Positions 27,456-39,099 of a stretch of DNA of 64,000 nt are shown one piece after another; the first letter of the stretch is position 1, and each line of letters opens with the position of its first letter. Under the pieces are notes generated by a model that did no database searches, was not told the origin of the DNA, and was given only the letters and a program-made list of their open reading frames with translations. Where the stretch lies: positions 265,450 through 329,449 of the forward strand of contig NZ_BMYY01000002.1 of assembly GCF_014652515.1 (NCBI RefSeq), written 5' to 3'. This stretch comes from Bacterioplanes sanyensis (lineage in GTDB: Bacteria > Pseudomonadota > Gammaproteobacteria > Pseudomonadales > Oceanobacteraceae). A program made the translations under genes and the position numbers.

Positions 27456-28809
27456 GCTGCTACTGCCACAAGTGGCCGATATTATGAATGCCGACATGTT
27501 GGGGCCAGAAAATTATCGCCTGATTACGCGTGTTAGTACCGACACGCGCAGCTTGCAGCCCGGTGACCTGTATGTGGCGTTGCGCGGCGAGCGCTTTGAT
27601 GGCCATGCCTTTGCTGCTCAGGCACTGCAGCAAGGCGCTGTCGCCGTGGTGGTCGATCACCCGTTAGAAGTGTCAGGGCCACAGTTGCTGGTTAACGATA
27701 CGCTGGAGGCATTGAGTCGCTTGGCCGCTTGGCGGCGGCGCGAGTTCGAAGGTCCAGTGGTGGGGATTACTGGCAGCAGTGGCAAAACCACCGTCAAACA
27801 GTTAATGGCCTCGGTGTTGGAGCAGCGCTATCGCACCTGGATGACTCAGGGCAATCTCAATAACCATATTGGGGTGCCACTGACACTGCTGGGGTTATCG
27901 CCCGAGTATAAAGCGGCGGTGATTGAAATGGGCGCCAGCGGTGTCGGTGAAATCGATGCCACTGCCCGTCTGGTAAAACCCAGTGTTGCCATATTGACCA
28001 ATGCCAGCGATTCCCACTTACAAGGTTTCGGCTCGCTGCAAGGCGTGGTCAGTACCAAAGGCGAGCTGCTGGATCACATTAGTGAATGGGGTACCGCGGT
28101 ACTCAATGCCGATGATCCCCATTTTGACGACTGGCAATGGCGTGCGCGTGACCGCGAGATTTTGAGCTTTGGTTTGAGCGAAGAGGCCGATGTCAGCGCT
28201 CGCGATATTCATACCAGCCTCGATGGCGTGCAATTTACCCTGCAAACACCTGATTTCAGCTGTGCGATTCAGCTGCCCTTGCTGGGTCGACACAATGTGT
28301 TGAATGCCCTAGCAGTGGCCGCAGCTGCCATTGCCGTCGGCCTAAATCAAGAGGAAATTCGCCAGGGCCTCAACTCGGCGCAGGCCTTTGACGGCCGCTT
28401 GCAGTGGCACCGCGGGCAAGGTGGCATTCGCTTGCTCGACGACAGCTATAACGCCAATCCAGCATCCGTGCGGGCCGCCATCGATGTGTTGGCCGATGCC
28501 GAGCGCGGCTGGTTGGTGCTGGGTGATATGGGCGAGCTGGGCGAGCAAGCGTTGGCGGCGCACCAGAATATTGGCGCTTATGCCAAGCAGCGTGGCATTC
28601 ATGCCTTATTGGGCTGTGGTGAGCTGAGCAAAGCGGCGGTGGCAGCGATGGATTCTGACGCTAGCCAACATTTTAACAGCCAGACAGAGCTGCTGACGTA
28701 TTTACAACAACACACCCAGGCCGGCGATGTTGTGCTGGTCAAAGGGTCGCGCAGTGCTGCGATGGACCAAGTCGTCCGGGCGCTGCAATTAGGGGACGAG
28801 GATAACTGA
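27445..28809 (+). CDS. murF: UDP-MurNAc-pentapeptide synthetase MurF
   Basis: Adds D-Ala-D-Ala to the UDP-MurNAc tripeptide. 454 aa; ATP loop [36 protein letters not shown] and [13 protein letters not shown] are family landmarks. GGAGG lies 6 bases before the first of two consecutive ATG codons, so the first is used. One base separates its stop from mraY. Confidence 0.97.
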   Translation: MMYELLLPQVADIMNADMLGPENYRLITRVSTDTRSLQPGDLYVALRGERFDGHAFAAQALQQGAVAVVVDHPLEVSGPQLLVNDTLEALSRLAAWRRREFEGPVVGITGSSGKTTVKQLMASVLEQRYRTWMTQGNLNNHIGVPLTLLGLSPEYKAAVIEMGASGVGEIDATARLVKPSVAILTNASDSHLQGFGSLQGVVSTKGELLDHISEWGTAVLNADDPHFDDWQWRARDREILSFGLSEEADVSARDIHTSLDGVQFTLQTPDFSCAIQLPLLGRHNVLNALAVAAAAIAVGLNQEEIRQGLNSAQAFDGRLQWHRGQGGIRLLDDSYNANPASVRAAIDVLADAERGWLVLGDMGELGEQALAAHQNIGAYAKQRGIHALLGCGELSKAAVAAMDSDASQHFNSQTELLTYLQQHTQAGDVVLVKGSRSAAMDQVVRALQLGDEDN

Positions 28810-28810
28810 C

Positions 28811-29893
28811 ATGTTACTGTGGCTAGGGCAATGGCTGGCACAATTTGAATCTGGATTTAGCGTAGTCAGCTACCTGACCTTGCGCGCCATTTTTTCTGTG
28901 ATAACGGCATTGCTGGTATCACTGTTATTAGGGCCGTGGGTGATTCGCAAATTACGCGAGTATCAAATAGGCCAAGCCATTCGTGAAGTCGGGCCAAAAT
29001 CGCATTTAAGCAAAGCCGGCACGCCGACCATGGGCGGTGTACTGATTTTATTGTCGATTACCGTGAGCACTTTATTGTGGGGCGATTTAGACAACCGCTT
29101 TGTGTGGTTGGTATTGCTGGTGACCTTATTATTTGGTGCCATTGGCTGGATTGATGACTACCGCAAAGTGGTAGAAAAAAACTCCCGTGGCCTGCCAGGT
29201 CGCTGGAAATATTTCTGGCAATCGGTGCTGGCCTTAGCTGCAGCAACCTTTCTGTTTTATACCGCGCAAAGCCCGCAAGAAACCCAGTTGGTGGTGCCTT
29301 TTATGAAGGACGTAATGCCACAACTGGGGCTGATGTTTATTGTGCTCACCTATTTCGTCATTGTCGGCTCCAGTAATGCGGTGAATTTAACCGATGGTTT
29401 GGACGGCTTGGCCATTATGCCCACGGTGATGGTGGGCGCGGCGTTGGGCGTATGCGCTTATTTGGCTGGTAACGTGAATTTTGCCGATTATCTGCACATT
29501 CCCTATATCGCTGGTGCTGGCGAGCTGGTGGTATTTTGCGCCGCCATTGTTGGTGCTGGTGTTGGTTTTTTATGGTTTAACACCTATCCCGCTCAAGTGT
29601 TTATGGGCGATGTTGGCTCGCTGGCACTGGGCGCCGCTTTAGGCGTGGTTGCCGTGGTGGTACGTCAGGAAGTTGTTCTGTTCATTATGGGCGGCGTGTT
29701 TGTGGCCGAAACCCTGTCTGTGATCATGCAAGTTGCCTCCTACAAAATGACAGGCAAACGCATTTTTCGCATGGCGCCCTTGCATCACCACTTTGAATTA
29801 AAAGGTTGGCCGGAGCCGCGCGTGATTGTGCGCTTCTGGATCGTCACCATTATTTTGGTGCTGGTCGGGCTAGCCACACTGAAAATTCGCTAG
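28811..29893 (+). CDS. mraY: Phospho-MurNAc-pentapeptide transferase MraY
   Basis: Polytopic membrane enzyme that makes lipid I from UDP-MurNAc-pentapeptide and undecaprenyl phosphate. 360 aa, about ten membrane helices. Motifs [23 protein letters not shown] (catalytic Asp pair), [13 protein letters not shown] and [15 protein letters not shown] are all intact. Normal length, standard dcw position. Confidence 0.98.
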   Translation: MLLWLGQWLAQFESGFSVVSYLTLRAIFSVITALLVSLLLGPWVIRKLREYQIGQAIREVGPKSHLSKAGTPTMGGVLILLSITVSTLLWGDLDNRFVWLVLLVTLLFGAIGWIDDYRKVVEKNSRGLPGRWKYFWQSVLALAAATFLFYTAQSPQETQLVVPFMKDVMPQLGLMFIVLTYFVIVGSSNAVNLTDGLDGLAIMPTVMVGAALGVCAYLAGNVNFADYLHIPYIAGAGELVVFCAAIVGAGVGFLWFNTYPAQVFMGDVGSLALGAALGVVAVVVRQEVVLFIMGGVFVAETLSVIMQVASYKMTGKRIFRMAPLHHHFELKGWPEPRVIVRFWIVTIILVLVGLATLKIR

Positions 29894-29902
29894 GAGCTGG
29901 CA

Positions 29903-31258
29903 ATGAAACGGCAGCATAACGGCAAAAAATTAATTGTGGGCATGGGGCAGACGGGTCTGTCTTGTGCTCACTTTTGCCGTTTGCAGGGCTGGGAATTTGA
30001 TGCCTGTGACAGTCGCGCGCGGCCCCCGGAGTTGGCTCAATGGCAGCTATTTGAAGGTGCCCAACTGTTTTGTGGTGATTGGCAACACCTGTCGATGTCG
30101 GCTTATGAAACATTAATTGTGAGCCCAGGGGTTGCTTTATCAGAGCCAGCGATTGCAGCGGCTCGTGCAGCTGGGGTAGAGGTTGTCGGCGACGTGCAAC
30201 TCTTTGTTGATGCCATTGATAAGCCGTTTATTTGCATTACCGGCTCCAACGGTAAAAGCACGGTCACGACTTTGGCGGCTGGTATTTTACAGGCACTGGG
30301 TAAATCCGCCCTGGCCATTGGCAATATCGGTGTGCCAGTACTGGATGCCATCACGCAATCCCTGCACGCCGATATTTATGTGTTGGAGTTATCCAGCTTT
30401 CAGTTGGAAACCTGCCAGCGCCTGCCATCCCAGGCAGCAACTCTGCTCAACTTAACCGCTGACCACATGGATCGCTACGCCAGCATGGAAGATTACTGGC
30501 ACGCCAAACAGCGAATATTTAATGGCGCAAAAGCTGCGGTTGTGAATCTTGATGATGGTTACAGCCGTCCTCATCGGGCGATTTCTGAGTGTACTTTCTC
30601 TTTGCAGCAACCAGCTGATGTTTGTCTGACTCAAGACGCGGGTCGTGACTGGATTCAACTGCAGCAGAAACCTTGGTTAGCTGTCGATGAGCTGCGCATC
30701 AATGGCGATCATAATGTTGCCAATGTGCTTGCGGCACTGGCGTTGGTCGATGCCGCAGGTTTGGGTGCTGAGCTAGATTGCACTGCGGTACGTCGCTATG
30801 TGCGTGATTTTTGTGGTTTACCGCACCGATGCCAAACCGTGGCCGTTAAGCAAGGTGTGCGTTTTATCAACGATTCAAAAGGCACCAATGTGGGCTCGAC
30901 GCTGGCTGCCATTGACGGTTTGCGTGTACGCAATGGCGGGCGCTTATTCTGGTTGGCCGGAGGCGTCGCTAAAGGCCAAGATTTTTCGCCTTTGGCACAA
31001 ATTTGCCAGCAACGGGTAACGCGCGCCTTATTATTTGGCCAGGATGCGAAGCAGATCGCGCAGCAATTGGGCGATGCCTGCGATGCTCAGATTTTTACCT
31101 CTATGGCTCAGGCACTGACAGCACTGGCGCCGCAATTACAAGGCGATGATGTGGTGCTGTTATCACCGGCTTGCGCCAGCTTTGATCAGTTTAAAAATTT
31201 CGAGCAACGCGGTGATGCGTTTGTTCAGGCGGTCGAGCAACTGGAGGTGAGCCAATGA
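29903..31258 (+). CDS. murD: UDP-MurNAc-L-alanine:D-glutamate ligase MurD
   Basis: Cytoplasmic Mur ligase adding D-glutamate. 451 aa; Rossmann-like start KLIVGMGQTGLSCAHF, ATP loop TGSNGKSTVTTLAAGIL, NLTADHMDRYASMEDY, and the C-terminal NDSKGTNVGSTLAAIDGL. TAGGAGCTGGCA before the ATG gives a good ribosome site. Overlaps ftsW by 4 bases. Confidence 0.97.
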   Translation: MKRQHNGKKLIVGMGQTGLSCAHFCRLQGWEFDACDSRARPPELAQWQLFEGAQLFCGDWQHLSMSAYETLIVSPGVALSEPAIAAARAAGVEVVGDVQLFVDAIDKPFICITGSNGKSTVTTLAAGILQALGKSALAIGNIGVPVLDAITQSLHADIYVLELSSFQLETCQRLPSQAATLLNLTADHMDRYASMEDYWHAKQRIFNGAKAAVVNLDDGYSRPHRAISECTFSLQQPADVCLTQDAGRDWIQLQQKPWLAVDELRINGDHNVANVLAALALVDAAGLGAELDCTAVRRYVRDFCGLPHRCQTVAVKQGVRFINDSKGTNVGSTLAAIDGLRVRNGGRLFWLAGGVAKGQDFSPLAQICQQRVTRALLFGQDAKQIAQQLGDACDAQIFTSMAQALTALAPQLQGDDVVLLSPACASFDQFKNFEQRGDAFVQAVEQLEVSQ

Positions 31259-32409
31259 AAGACTGGCTGCAAACCTTCAGTTGGCAGTGGCAATGGCAAC
31301 AGCCACTTTTTTGGCCCTGGCTGGCCTTGCTGTTGTTAGGCTGGGTCATGGTGGCCTCCGCTTCGACCGGCATTGCTGATTATTACACTGGTAATGCCGC
31401 CTATTTCAGTATTCGCCACGCTGTATATGCAATGTTGGGGATGGGTGCAGTAGCCGTGATGAGCCAAGTACCACTAGCATTTTGGTCGCGGCTAGAGCCG
31501 TTACTGCTGTTACTGGGGTTGGTGGCCCTAGTGCTGGTATTTGTGCCCGGAATCGGCCATGAAGTAAACGGCAGTCGGCGCTGGCTGAATTTGGGTGTGA
31601 TCAAAATTCAGGCTTCAGAAATAGCCAAGCTAGCGGCAGTTTTTTACCTCGCAGGTTATTTGGTCAGGCGTCAGGTAGAAGTCCAGCAAACCTGGAAGGG
31701 CTTTATGAAGCCATTCATTATTTTAGGTTTGATGGTCGCTCTGCTGTTAATGGAGCCGGACTTTGGCGCCGTGGTGGTACTGATGGGCGCGGCCTTAATC
31801 ATGCTGTTTTTAGGTGGCGTAAAAGCCGGTCAGTTTTTTCTGCTGGTGATTGGTGTCAGTGTTATCAGTGTGGTGGTGGTGATGATGGAACCCTACCGAG
31901 TTGAGCGCTTAACCGCTTATATGGATCCATGGGCACCTGAGCATGTGTATGGCAGTGGCTATCAATTAACACAGTCTTTGATCGCGTTTGGTCGCGGTGA
32001 TTGGCTAGGGGTTGGCTTAGGTGAAAGTGTGCAAAAACTGTTTTATTTGCCCGAAGCACACACAGATTTTGTGTTTGCCATTTGGGCCGAAGAAACGGGT
32101 TTGGTCGGTGCTACCTTAGCCTTGCTACTGCTGGCGACCTTTATTGCATTAGTTTGGCAGGTGGCTTGGCAAGCACAGCGTCGAGGGCAACTGTATGGCG
32201 CCTATATTGTTGCTGGCATTGCCTCTTTGTTAGCTCTGCAAATGGTGATTAATTTAGGTGTGAATACCGGCCTATTGCCCACTAAAGGTTTGACCTTGCC
32301 TTTTTTCAGCTATGGCGGCAGTAGTTTATTAATCTGCTGTGCCATGGTCGGCATTGTTTTGCGCGTGGCACATGAAACAGACATGGCTGCGGGAGGTAAA
32401 GATGGCTGA
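31255..32409 (+). CDS. ftsW: Septal peptidoglycan glycosyltransferase FtsW
   Basis: SEDS-family polymerase working with FtsI at the septum. 384 aa, about ten membrane helices; landmarks GIGHEVNGSRRWLNLG, LLLMEPDFGAVVVL, YLPEAHTDFVFAIWAEE and FFSYGGSSLL. The N-terminus has an unusual Trp/Gln-rich stretch before the first helix. The last codons overlap murG by 8 bases. Confidence 0.97.
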   Translation: MKDWLQTFSWQWQWQQPLFWPWLALLLLGWVMVASASTGIADYYTGNAAYFSIRHAVYAMLGMGAVAVMSQVPLAFWSRLEPLLLLLGLVALVLVFVPGIGHEVNGSRRWLNLGVIKIQASEIAKLAAVFYLAGYLVRRQVEVQQTWKGFMKPFIILGLMVALLLMEPDFGAVVVLMGAALIMLFLGGVKAGQFFLLVIGVSVISVVVVMMEPYRVERLTAYMDPWAPEHVYGSGYQLTQSLIAFGRGDWLGVGLGESVQKLFYLPEAHTDFVFAIWAEETGLVGATLALLLLATFIALVWQVAWQAQRRGQLYGAYIVAGIASLLALQMVINLGVNTGLLPTKGLTLPFFSYGGSSLLICCAMVGIVLRVAHETDMAAGGKDG

Positions 32410-33460
32410 TTGTATCGTCATCAGTGCAGCTGGTACCGGCGGCCACGTGATACCGGCATTAAGTGTTGCTCAAGAGCTTAAGCAGCGCGGCTATGAAGTG
32501 CATTGGTTAGGCACACCTCACGGTATCGAGCAGCAATTAGTACCCAAAGCCGGCATTCCTTTGCACAGCATTACTATTCGAGGCTTGCGCGGTAACGGCT
32601 GGCGCGGTTTGCTAGCGGCCCCTTGGCGAGTGCTGAAAGCAACTTGGCAAGCATGGAAAATCATTCGCGCGTTAAACCCTGTGGCGCTGGTCGGGTTCGG
32701 TGGTTATGTCACCGGGCCTGCGGGTATGGCTGCTCGTTTGGCGGGCTGTCGCTTGGCCATTCATGAGCAAAATGCACTGCCGGGTATGACCAATAAATAT
32801 TTAAGGCCACTGGCCCATGCTGTTTTGCAGGCATTTGATGGTGCATTACCCGGTGCCTTGACGACGGGCAATCCGGTGCGAGCAGAATTTAATACCATTG
32901 CACCACCAACTAATGAGCACACTGCGCTCAACGTATTAGTGGTAGGAGGTAGCCTTGGTGCTCTGGCACTGAATCAAGTGGTGTTGGGCGCGATGCAAGC
33001 ATTACCGGTCAACGAGCGGCCCAACTTAGTGCACCAAGTAGGTAAAAAACATTTGGCTGATATGCAAGCCCAGTATCAACAAGCGGGTGTAGAGGCTGAG
33101 GTTCGGGATTTTATTGATGATATGCCAGCGGCATTTGCGCAGGCTGATTTAATTATCTGCCGAGCGGGTGCATTGACGGTTTCGGAAGTGGCTGCGGCTG
33201 GTCGAGCGGCGATTTTTGTGCCCTTTCCGTATGCGGTCGATGATCATCAAACCAGTAATGCCAACGCACTGGTTCAGCGAGATGCGGCTGAGTTAATCCA
33301 ACAGTCACAATTAACGCCGCAATGGTTACAACAGCGGTGGCGGTTTTATCAACAGCAAAGGCCAGCGTTACAACAAATGGCCAAGCGCGCTAGGCAATGC
33401 GCAGTGCCAGATGCAACGGCACGAGTAGTACAACATTTGGAGACAATGATTCGTGGTTGA
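32402..33460 (+). CDS. murG: Lipid II synthase (GlcNAc transferase) MurG
   Basis: Membrane-associated GT28 glycosyltransferase converting lipid I to lipid II. The ATG at 32402 gives 352 aa starting [20 protein letters not shown], with the first glycine loop; the second G-loop is [15 protein letters not shown], and [20 protein letters not shown] is the UDP-GlcNAc region. The longer frame from 32339 lies within ftsW and is rejected. Overlaps murC by 8 bases. Confidence 0.97.
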   Translation: MADCIVISAAGTGGHVIPALSVAQELKQRGYEVHWLGTPHGIEQQLVPKAGIPLHSITIRGLRGNGWRGLLAAPWRVLKATWQAWKIIRALNPVALVGFGGYVTGPAGMAARLAGCRLAIHEQNALPGMTNKYLRPLAHAVLQAFDGALPGALTTGNPVRAEFNTIAPPTNEHTALNVLVVGGSLGALALNQVVLGAMQALPVNERPNLVHQVGKKHLADMQAQYQQAGVEAEVRDFIDDMPAAFAQADLIICRAGALTVSEVAAAGRAAIFVPFPYAVDDHQTSNANALVQRDAAELIQQSQLTPQWLQQRWRFYQQQRPALQQMAKRARQCAVPDATARVVQHLETMIRG

Positions 33461-34913
33461 ATGCAAACCGATCAATAAATCAGACCACTTTGCGGTACCA
33501 GAAATGCGCCGGGTGCGGACCATTCATTTTGTCGGTATCGGTGGCGCAGGTATGTGTGGTATTGCAGAGGTTTTGCTCAACCAGGGGTACTGCATCAGTG
33601 GCTCTGACCTCAAGCAGGGCGCAGTAACGCAGCGGCTGGAAAAACTCGGCGCGACGATTTTTATCGGCCATGCAGAAAGCCATATTGATCAAGCCGATGT
33701 GCTCGTGGTATCGACGGCGATTGATACCGATAACCCAGAAATTCAGGCCGCCTTACAGCGCCGTTTGCCGATTGTCAGACGGGCTGAAATGCTGGCCGAG
33801 TTAATGCGTTTTCGTCATGGCATCGCGGTTGCGGGAACCCATGGCAAAACCACCACCACCAGTTTAGTGACCAGCATTTTGGCGCAAGCGGAGCTGGATC
33901 CGACCTTTGTGATCGGCGGTAAGTTAAACAGCGCTGGCGCTAATGCGCGTCTTGGAGGAAGCCGCTATTTGGTGGCCGAAGCCGATGAAAGTGATGCCAG
34001 CTTTTTACACTTGCAGCCCATGGTTGCCATTGTCACCAATATCGACGCGGACCACATGTCGACCTACGACGGTGATTTTGAGCGGCTGAAAAATACCTTT
34101 ATCGAGTTTTTGCACAACTTACCCTTTTATGGGTTGGCTGTGGTGTGCAGTGATGATGAGCACGTGCGCTCTATTTTGCCGCATATTGGCCGCCAGTTTG
34201 TGACCTACGGCTTTGCCGATGACGCTGATTATCAGGCCTATGACCTGACCCAAGAAGGGTTGTATACCCAGTTTAAAGTGCGCCGTCCTGGCAATCGTGA
34301 GGATCTGGCCATTCGCATGCGCATGCCAGGCAAACACAATGTATTAAACGCTCTGGCAGCGATGGCGGTGGCAGACGATGAGGGCGTTACCGATTGTGCC
34401 ATTCAAGCGGCATTGGAAAACTTTGCCGGTGTTGGACGTCGTTTTACCGTATGCGGTGAATTTCCCGTAGCCGACGGTGACGTCATGTTGGTGGATGATT
34501 ATGGCCATCACCCTCGGGAGTTGGAAGTAACACTGGCAGCGATTCGTGAAGGTTTTCCCGAGCGGCGCTTGGTGATGTTATTTCAACCGCATCGTTACAG
34601 TCGTACCCGAGACCTGTACGAAGATTTTGTGCGCATTTTATCGCAGGCGGATGTGTTGTTATTGATGGATGTTTATCCGGCCGGTGAAAAAGCGATTCCA
34701 GGTGCAGATGGTCGCGCTTTGTGCGGCAGTATTCGTCAGCGCGGTCAACTCGACCCGGTCTTTATTGAACGGGGTGAGTCGTTGCAGCAAGTATTAACCA
34801 CGCACCTGAAAGCGGGGGATTTACTGCTAACCCAAGGGGCGGGAGATATTGGTGCAATTGCACAACAGTTAGCGCAAACGCTGCCGCAATGGTTGCAGGA
34901 GGTCGGCGCGTGA
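33453..34913 (+). CDS. murC: UDP-MurNAc:L-alanine ligase MurC
   Basis: First Mur ligase. 486 aa with a GTG start at 33453 overlapping the murG stop; the next candidate is the ATG at 33504 (MRRVRTIHF). Related proteins keep a short extension before MRR, so the upstream start is preferred. [18 protein letters not shown] binds [20 protein letters not shown] is the ATP loop, and [12 protein letters not shown] and [14 protein letters not shown] follow. Overlaps ddlB by 4 bases. Confidence 0.96.
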   Translation: MVECKPINKSDHFAVPEMRRVRTIHFVGIGGAGMCGIAEVLLNQGYCISGSDLKQGAVTQRLEKLGATIFIGHAESHIDQADVLVVSTAIDTDNPEIQAALQRRLPIVRRAEMLAELMRFRHGIAVAGTHGKTTTTSLVTSILAQAELDPTFVIGGKLNSAGANARLGGSRYLVAEADESDASFLHLQPMVAIVTNIDADHMSTYDGDFERLKNTFIEFLHNLPFYGLAVVCSDDEHVRSILPHIGRQFVTYGFADDADYQAYDLTQEGLYTQFKVRRPGNREDLAIRMRMPGKHNVLNALAAMAVADDEGVTDCAIQAALENFAGVGRRFTVCGEFPVADGDVMLVDDYGHHPRELEVTLAAIREGFPERRLVMLFQPHRYSRTRDLYEDFVRILSQADVLLLMDVYPAGEKAIPGADGRALCGSIRQRGQLDPVFIERGESLQQVLTTHLKAGDLLLTQGAGDIGAIAQQLAQTLPQWLQEVGA

Positions 34914-35830
34914 CTCAACTGGGCACCATTGCGGTATTAAAAGGCGGTATGTCGGCTGAACGTGAAGTGTCGTTAAAAAGCGGCGCAGCCGTGGCTGCTG
35001 CGTTACGTCAGCGCGGTCACGACGTGATCGAAATCGATATACAGCGGCACATGATCAGTCAGTTAGCAGAGGCTGAGTTCGACGTCGCATTTATTGCATT
35101 GCACGGACGTGGTGGTGAAGACGGCACCATTCAGGGCGTTTTAGAGTGGCTGGATAAACCTTACAGCGGCAGCGGTGTGATGGCATCGGCCATTGCAATG
35201 GATAAGTGGCGCACTAAGTTGCTGTGGCAGGCAGCGGGTTTGCCAACCCCTGCGGCGGAAATATTGACTCCAAACAGCGATTGGCAAGCTGTGATCGAAA
35301 AACTCAATTTTAACGCCATCGTTAAACCGTCACGTGAAGGCTCCAGTATTGGCATGCGCCGAGTAGCGGACAGCGAAAGCCTAGCGGCCAGTTTTGCCTT
35401 TGCCAGTGAGTTTGATGCCATGGTGTTGGCTGAGCAGTGGGTGACAGGGCGTGAGTTTACGGTGGGCATTGTCGGCAACACTGCATTACCGGTTATTCAG
35501 CTGAAAACACCGCACGCATTTTACGATTACAACGCCAAATATGAGGCCAACGATACCGAATATTTACTGCCTTGTGGGTTGGATGCTGAGCAAGAACAAG
35601 CGTTGCAAACCTTATGTTTGCAAGCATTTGAGTTGCTCGGTTGCGAAGGCTGGGGGCGCATCGATGTGATGCAGGATGAGCAAGAGAGATTCTGGTTATT
35701 GGAAGCCAACACCAGCCCAGGTATGACAGATCATAGTTTGGTGCCTATGGCTGCGCGTGCCGCACAGATGGAATTTGGCGAATTAATCGAGCAAGTGCTG
35801 ACGTTAGCACTGGAGCGACAGTATGGCTGA
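34910..35830 (+). CDS. ddlB: D-alanine--D-alanine ligase DdlB
   Basis: ATP-grasp enzyme making D-Ala-D-Ala for MurF. The GTG at 34910 is chosen because a full AGGAGG lies 7 bases upstream and it gives 306 aa, the length of E. coli DdlB; an ATG at 34889 inside murC is rejected. [41 protein letters not shown] and [14 protein letters not shown] are the standard motifs. Confidence 0.96.
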   Translation: MTQLGTIAVLKGGMSAEREVSLKSGAAVAAALRQRGHDVIEIDIQRHMISQLAEAEFDVAFIALHGRGGEDGTIQGVLEWLDKPYSGSGVMASAIAMDKWRTKLLWQAAGLPTPAAEILTPNSDWQAVIEKLNFNAIVKPSREGSSIGMRRVADSESLAASFAFASEFDAMVLAEQWVTGREFTVGIVGNTALPVIQLKTPHAFYDYNAKYEANDTEYLLPCGLDAEQEQALQTLCLQAFELLGCEGWGRIDVMQDEQERFWLLEANTSPGMTDHSLVPMAARAAQMEFGELIEQVLTLALERQYG

Positions 35831-36611
35831 ACGACGCTGGCTGAAGCGCAAACCACCCGCACCAAAACGGGGTGCGACACCGCTGGAAAAACCCAGAGCG
35901 AAACGGTTGCGTCTGCCAGCGATGCCGGCTGTTAAAGTACCGTGGCGAGCACTGTTTTTAGTCAGTGTCGCGGTATTGGTTGTAGCGGCACTGCAGTTTA
36001 GTTATCGCCATTGGCCGATTACCGATGTTGTGGTTGAGGGTCGCATGGCGGTGCACTCGGCCGAGGACATCGCGCGGCGATTGTTATGGCTTAAGCAGGA
36101 ATCTTTTTTTAGTGCTGATTTGCATCGAGTGCAGCAGCAAATTGAACAGCTACCACTGGTGGCAGGCGTGGTGGTCAGTAAGCAGTGGCCATCGGGCATT
36201 ACAGTCAATGTGCGAGAGTCGGTGCCTGTGGCACGCTGGAACGAAAACTCACTGTTGGATTCTAGCGGTCGTGTGACGGAGCGACCAGCAGTGTTTGATG
36301 CCAGTGAGCTGCCGCACATCAAAGCGCAGTCACGCTATGCCGATGTTGCATCTCGTAGTTACCGGTTGGTGCAACAAATACTGTTATCGCGACAGGTCAC
36401 AGTTGAGCACCTCAGCGTTAGCAGCAGTGGTTCCATCCATGCGCAATTAAGCAATGGTTGGTCAGTCGCTTTGGGTAAGGGTTATATCGAACAACGATTA
36501 CAACGTCTGGCGCGTTTGCTGGATACATTGCCAGCGCAACAGGTGGCCCGTTTGGATTTGCGCTATGGCAAAGGCGCAGCCATTGGTTGGCGTCAGGGGG
36601 AGAAGGGATAA
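35823..36611 (+). CDS. ftsQ: Cell division protein FtsQ
   Basis: Bitopic divisome protein of the FtsQLB complex. 262 aa: a long basic cytoplasmic tail ([18 protein letters not shown]), one membrane segment ALFLVSVAVLVVAALQF, a POTRA-like region (WPITDVVVEGRMAVHSAEDI) and the FtsQ domain with LPLVAGVVVSKQWPSGITV. It sits between ddlB (8-base overlap) and ftsA (1-base overlap). Confidence 0.95.
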   Translation: MAERRWLKRKPPAPKRGATPLEKPRAKRLRLPAMPAVKVPWRALFLVSVAVLVVAALQFSYRHWPITDVVVEGRMAVHSAEDIARRLLWLKQESFFSADLHRVQQQIEQLPLVAGVVVSKQWPSGITVNVRESVPVARWNENSLLDSSGRVTERPAVFDASELPHIKAQSRYADVASRSYRLVQQILLSRQVTVEHLSVSSSGSIHAQLSNGWSVALGKGYIEQRLQRLARLLDTLPAQQVARLDLRYGKGAAIGWRQGEKG

Positions 36612-37846
36612 TGAGTCAAACAACAGAAAAAAATATGCTGGTTGGTCTCGACATAGGCACGTCCAAAATTGTTGCGATCGTGGGCCAGATGGATAGCTCC
36701 GGCGGTATAGAAATTGTTGGTTTGGGTAGCAGCCCCAGCCGTGGTTTGAAAAAAGGCGTGGTGGTGAATATCGATTCCACCGTGCAGTCGATTCGCCGTG
36801 CGGTAGAAGAAGCCGAGCTAATGGCTGGCTGTCGTATTCACAGTGTTTACGCTGGTATTGCCGGGTCGCATATTCAATCCATGAACTCCAATGGCATCGT
36901 TGCTATTCGTGATCGCGAAGTGACGGAAACCGATATCGAGCGTGTAATTGAAGCCGCTCAGGCAGTGGCGATTCCACGCGACCAACGTATTTTGCATGTG
37001 TTGCCTCAAGAGTATGTGGTCGACAACCAAGAGGGCATTAAAGAGCCTGTTGGCATGTCTGGGGTGCGCTTGGAGGCAAAAGTGCATTTGGTCACGGGTT
37101 CGCAAAATGCTGTACAAAACATCGAGCGTTGTATTCACAAATGTGAGCTGGAGACAGACGCCATTATTCTTGAACAATTGGCCTCCAGCTATGCTGTACT
37201 AACAGACGATGAGCGCGAACTGGGCGTATGCATGGTGGATATTGGCGGTGGCACCACAGACATTGCTATTTTCACCGAAGGTTCGATTCGCCATACCGCA
37301 GTGATTCCTATTGCTGGCGATCAGGTCACTAACGACATTGCGATGGCCGTTCGCACACCGACTCAGCATGCAGAAAAAATTAAGATCAAATACGCCTGTG
37401 CTTTGACACAGTTGGCCAAAGCTGACGAAATGATCAAGGTGCCGGATGTGGGCGACCGACCACCGCGAGATTTATCGCGTCAAGCATTGGCAGAGGTGGT
37501 TGAACCTCGTTATGACGAGTTATTTACATTAATTCAGGCAGAATTGCGACGCAGTGGCTATGAGGACTTAGTCGCAGCCGGTATTGTTCTAACTGGTGGT
37601 ACCGCCAAAATGGAAGGTGTGGTGGAACTGGCAGAAGAAATATTTCATATGCCTGTGCGTCTGTCGCGTCCTCAGGGCGTTAGTGGCCTGACGGATGTGA
37701 TCAATAATCCTATTTATTCCACCGCCGTCGGGCTATTGTTGTACGCGGCAAAACAACAAGAAATACCAGTGGCAAACAGTCAAACGGAAGACAGTGAAAA
37801 AGGCGCGCTTTGGCGCCTGAAAGAATGGATTAAAGTGAATTTTTAA
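36611..37846 (+). CDS. ftsA: Cell division protein FtsA
   Basis: Actin-like membrane tether for FtsZ. 411 aa from the ATG at 36611, preceded by a purine-rich GGGGGAGAAGGG. ATP-site motifs LVGLDIGTSKIVAIVG and CMVDIGGGTTDIAIFTEG, plus VLTGGTAKMEGVVELAEE; the C-terminus RLKEWIKVNF is an amphipathic membrane-targeting helix. Starts at the last base of the ftsQ stop. Confidence 0.97.
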   Translation: MSQTTEKNMLVGLDIGTSKIVAIVGQMDSSGGIEIVGLGSSPSRGLKKGVVVNIDSTVQSIRRAVEEAELMAGCRIHSVYAGIAGSHIQSMNSNGIVAIRDREVTETDIERVIEAAQAVAIPRDQRILHVLPQEYVVDNQEGIKEPVGMSGVRLEAKVHLVTGSQNAVQNIERCIHKCELETDAIILEQLASSYAVLTDDERELGVCMVDIGGGTTDIAIFTEGSIRHTAVIPIAGDQVTNDIAMAVRTPTQHAEKIKIKYACALTQLAKADEMIKVPDVGDRPPRDLSRQALAEVVEPRYDELFTLIQAELRRSGYEDLVAAGIVLTGGTAKMEGVVELAEEIFHMPVRLSRPQGVSGLTDVINNPIYSTAVGLLLYAAKQQEIPVANSQTEDSEKGALWRLKEWIKVNF

Positions 37847-37882
37847 GATTAAATTAGAAACGCGCGGCGAAGGAGATCAGCA

Positions 37883-39070
37883 ATGTCTCAGAGAGAAGGG
37901 GATATGTTCGAATTAGCGGACGACATTCAACAATCAGCAGTGATCAAAGTCGTAGGTGTGGGTGGCGGCGGCGGCAACGCTGTGCAGCATATGGTCGACA
38001 ACCACATTGATGGCGTTGATTTTATTTGTGCCAACACTGACGCTCAGGCGCTGCGTAATGTGCACTCCCGCTCCATTATTCAATTGGGCGGCGATTTAAC
38101 CAAAGGACTGGGTGCCGGTGCTAATCCGGACATTGGCCGCCAGGCTGCCATCGAAGATCGTGAGCGCATTGCTGAAGCCATTAGCGGTGCGGATATGGTT
38201 TTTATTACCGCGGGCATGGGCGGTGGTACCGGCACGGGTGGCGCCCCCGTGGTTGCAGAGGTGGCCAAAGAGCTGGGCATTCTGACCGTTGCAGTGGTGA
38301 CCAAGCCATTCCCGTTTGAAGGCCGTAAGCGCATGAACATTGCTGATCAGGGCCTTAAGCAGCTGAGCGAGCATGTCGATTCATTAATTACCATTCCTAA
38401 TGAAAAGCTGTTGGCAGTATTGGGTAAAAATACCTCGTTGCTGGACGCCTTTAAAGAAGCAAACAACGTACTGCACGGTGCTGTTCAAGGGATTGCAGAG
38501 TTAATCACTCGCCCTGGTATGATCAATGTCGACTTTGCCGACGTGCGCACAGTCATGTCCGAAATGGGACAAGCCATGATGGGGACGGGGTGTGCAACTG
38601 GTGATAACCGTGCACGCGAAGCAGCAGAAGCAGCCATTGGCAGCCCACTGCTGGAAGATGTCGACTTGCAAGGTGCTCGCGGCATTCTGGTGAATGTGAC
38701 CGCAGGCTTCGATTTGTCTTTGGGTGAGTTCTCCGAAGTAGGCACAGTGGTAGAAGAGTTTGCTTCTGAAAACGCCACCGTTGTCGTGGGCACTGTGATT
38801 GACCCTGAGCTGACGGATGAATTGCGAGTAACTGTTGTCGCTACGGGTCTTGGCGCGGTTAAGCAAGCGGCGGAGCCAGCGCCGACGGAAGTCGTTGTCG
38901 ACAACACGCAACGCCAAGCAGAACCTGTGGCTGCTGAGACTCGCCGAGCGGAACGCACTGTTGCACATGGCCATGCCAGTGGCAATACGGCACGCCAAGC
39001 AGAGGTTAACTCCAAGCCAGACATGGATTATTTGGATATTCCGGCATTTTTGCGCCGTCAGGCAGACTGA
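37883..39070 (+). CDS. ftsZ: Cell division protein FtsZ
   Basis: Tubulin-like GTPase that forms the Z-ring. 395 aa; IKVVGVGGGGGNAVQHMV, tubulin signature GGGTGTGGAPVVAEVA, T7 loop region with NVDFADVRTVM, a variable linker and the conserved tail DYLDIPAFLRRQAD that binds FtsA and ZipA. AAGGAG lies 7 bases before the ATG at 37883; an ATG seven codons on (MFELADD) also has a purine-rich box, so the exact start is not certain. Confidence 0.97.
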   Translation: MSQREGDMFELADDIQQSAVIKVVGVGGGGGNAVQHMVDNHIDGVDFICANTDAQALRNVHSRSIIQLGGDLTKGLGAGANPDIGRQAAIEDRERIAEAISGADMVFITAGMGGGTGTGGAPVVAEVAKELGILTVAVVTKPFPFEGRKRMNIADQGLKQLSEHVDSLITIPNEKLLAVLGKNTSLLDAFKEANNVLHGAVQGIAELITRPGMINVDFADVRTVMSEMGQAMMGTGCATGDNRAREAAEAAIGSPLLEDVDLQGARGILVNVTAGFDLSLGEFSEVGTVVEEFASENATVVVGTVIDPELTDELRVTVVATGLGAVKQAAEPAPTEVVVDNTQRQAEPVAAETRRAERTVAHGHASGNTARQAEVNSKPDMDYLDIPAFLRRQAD

Positions 39071-39099
39071 CGGTGCGCACTAGCGCAAAGCGACATAGT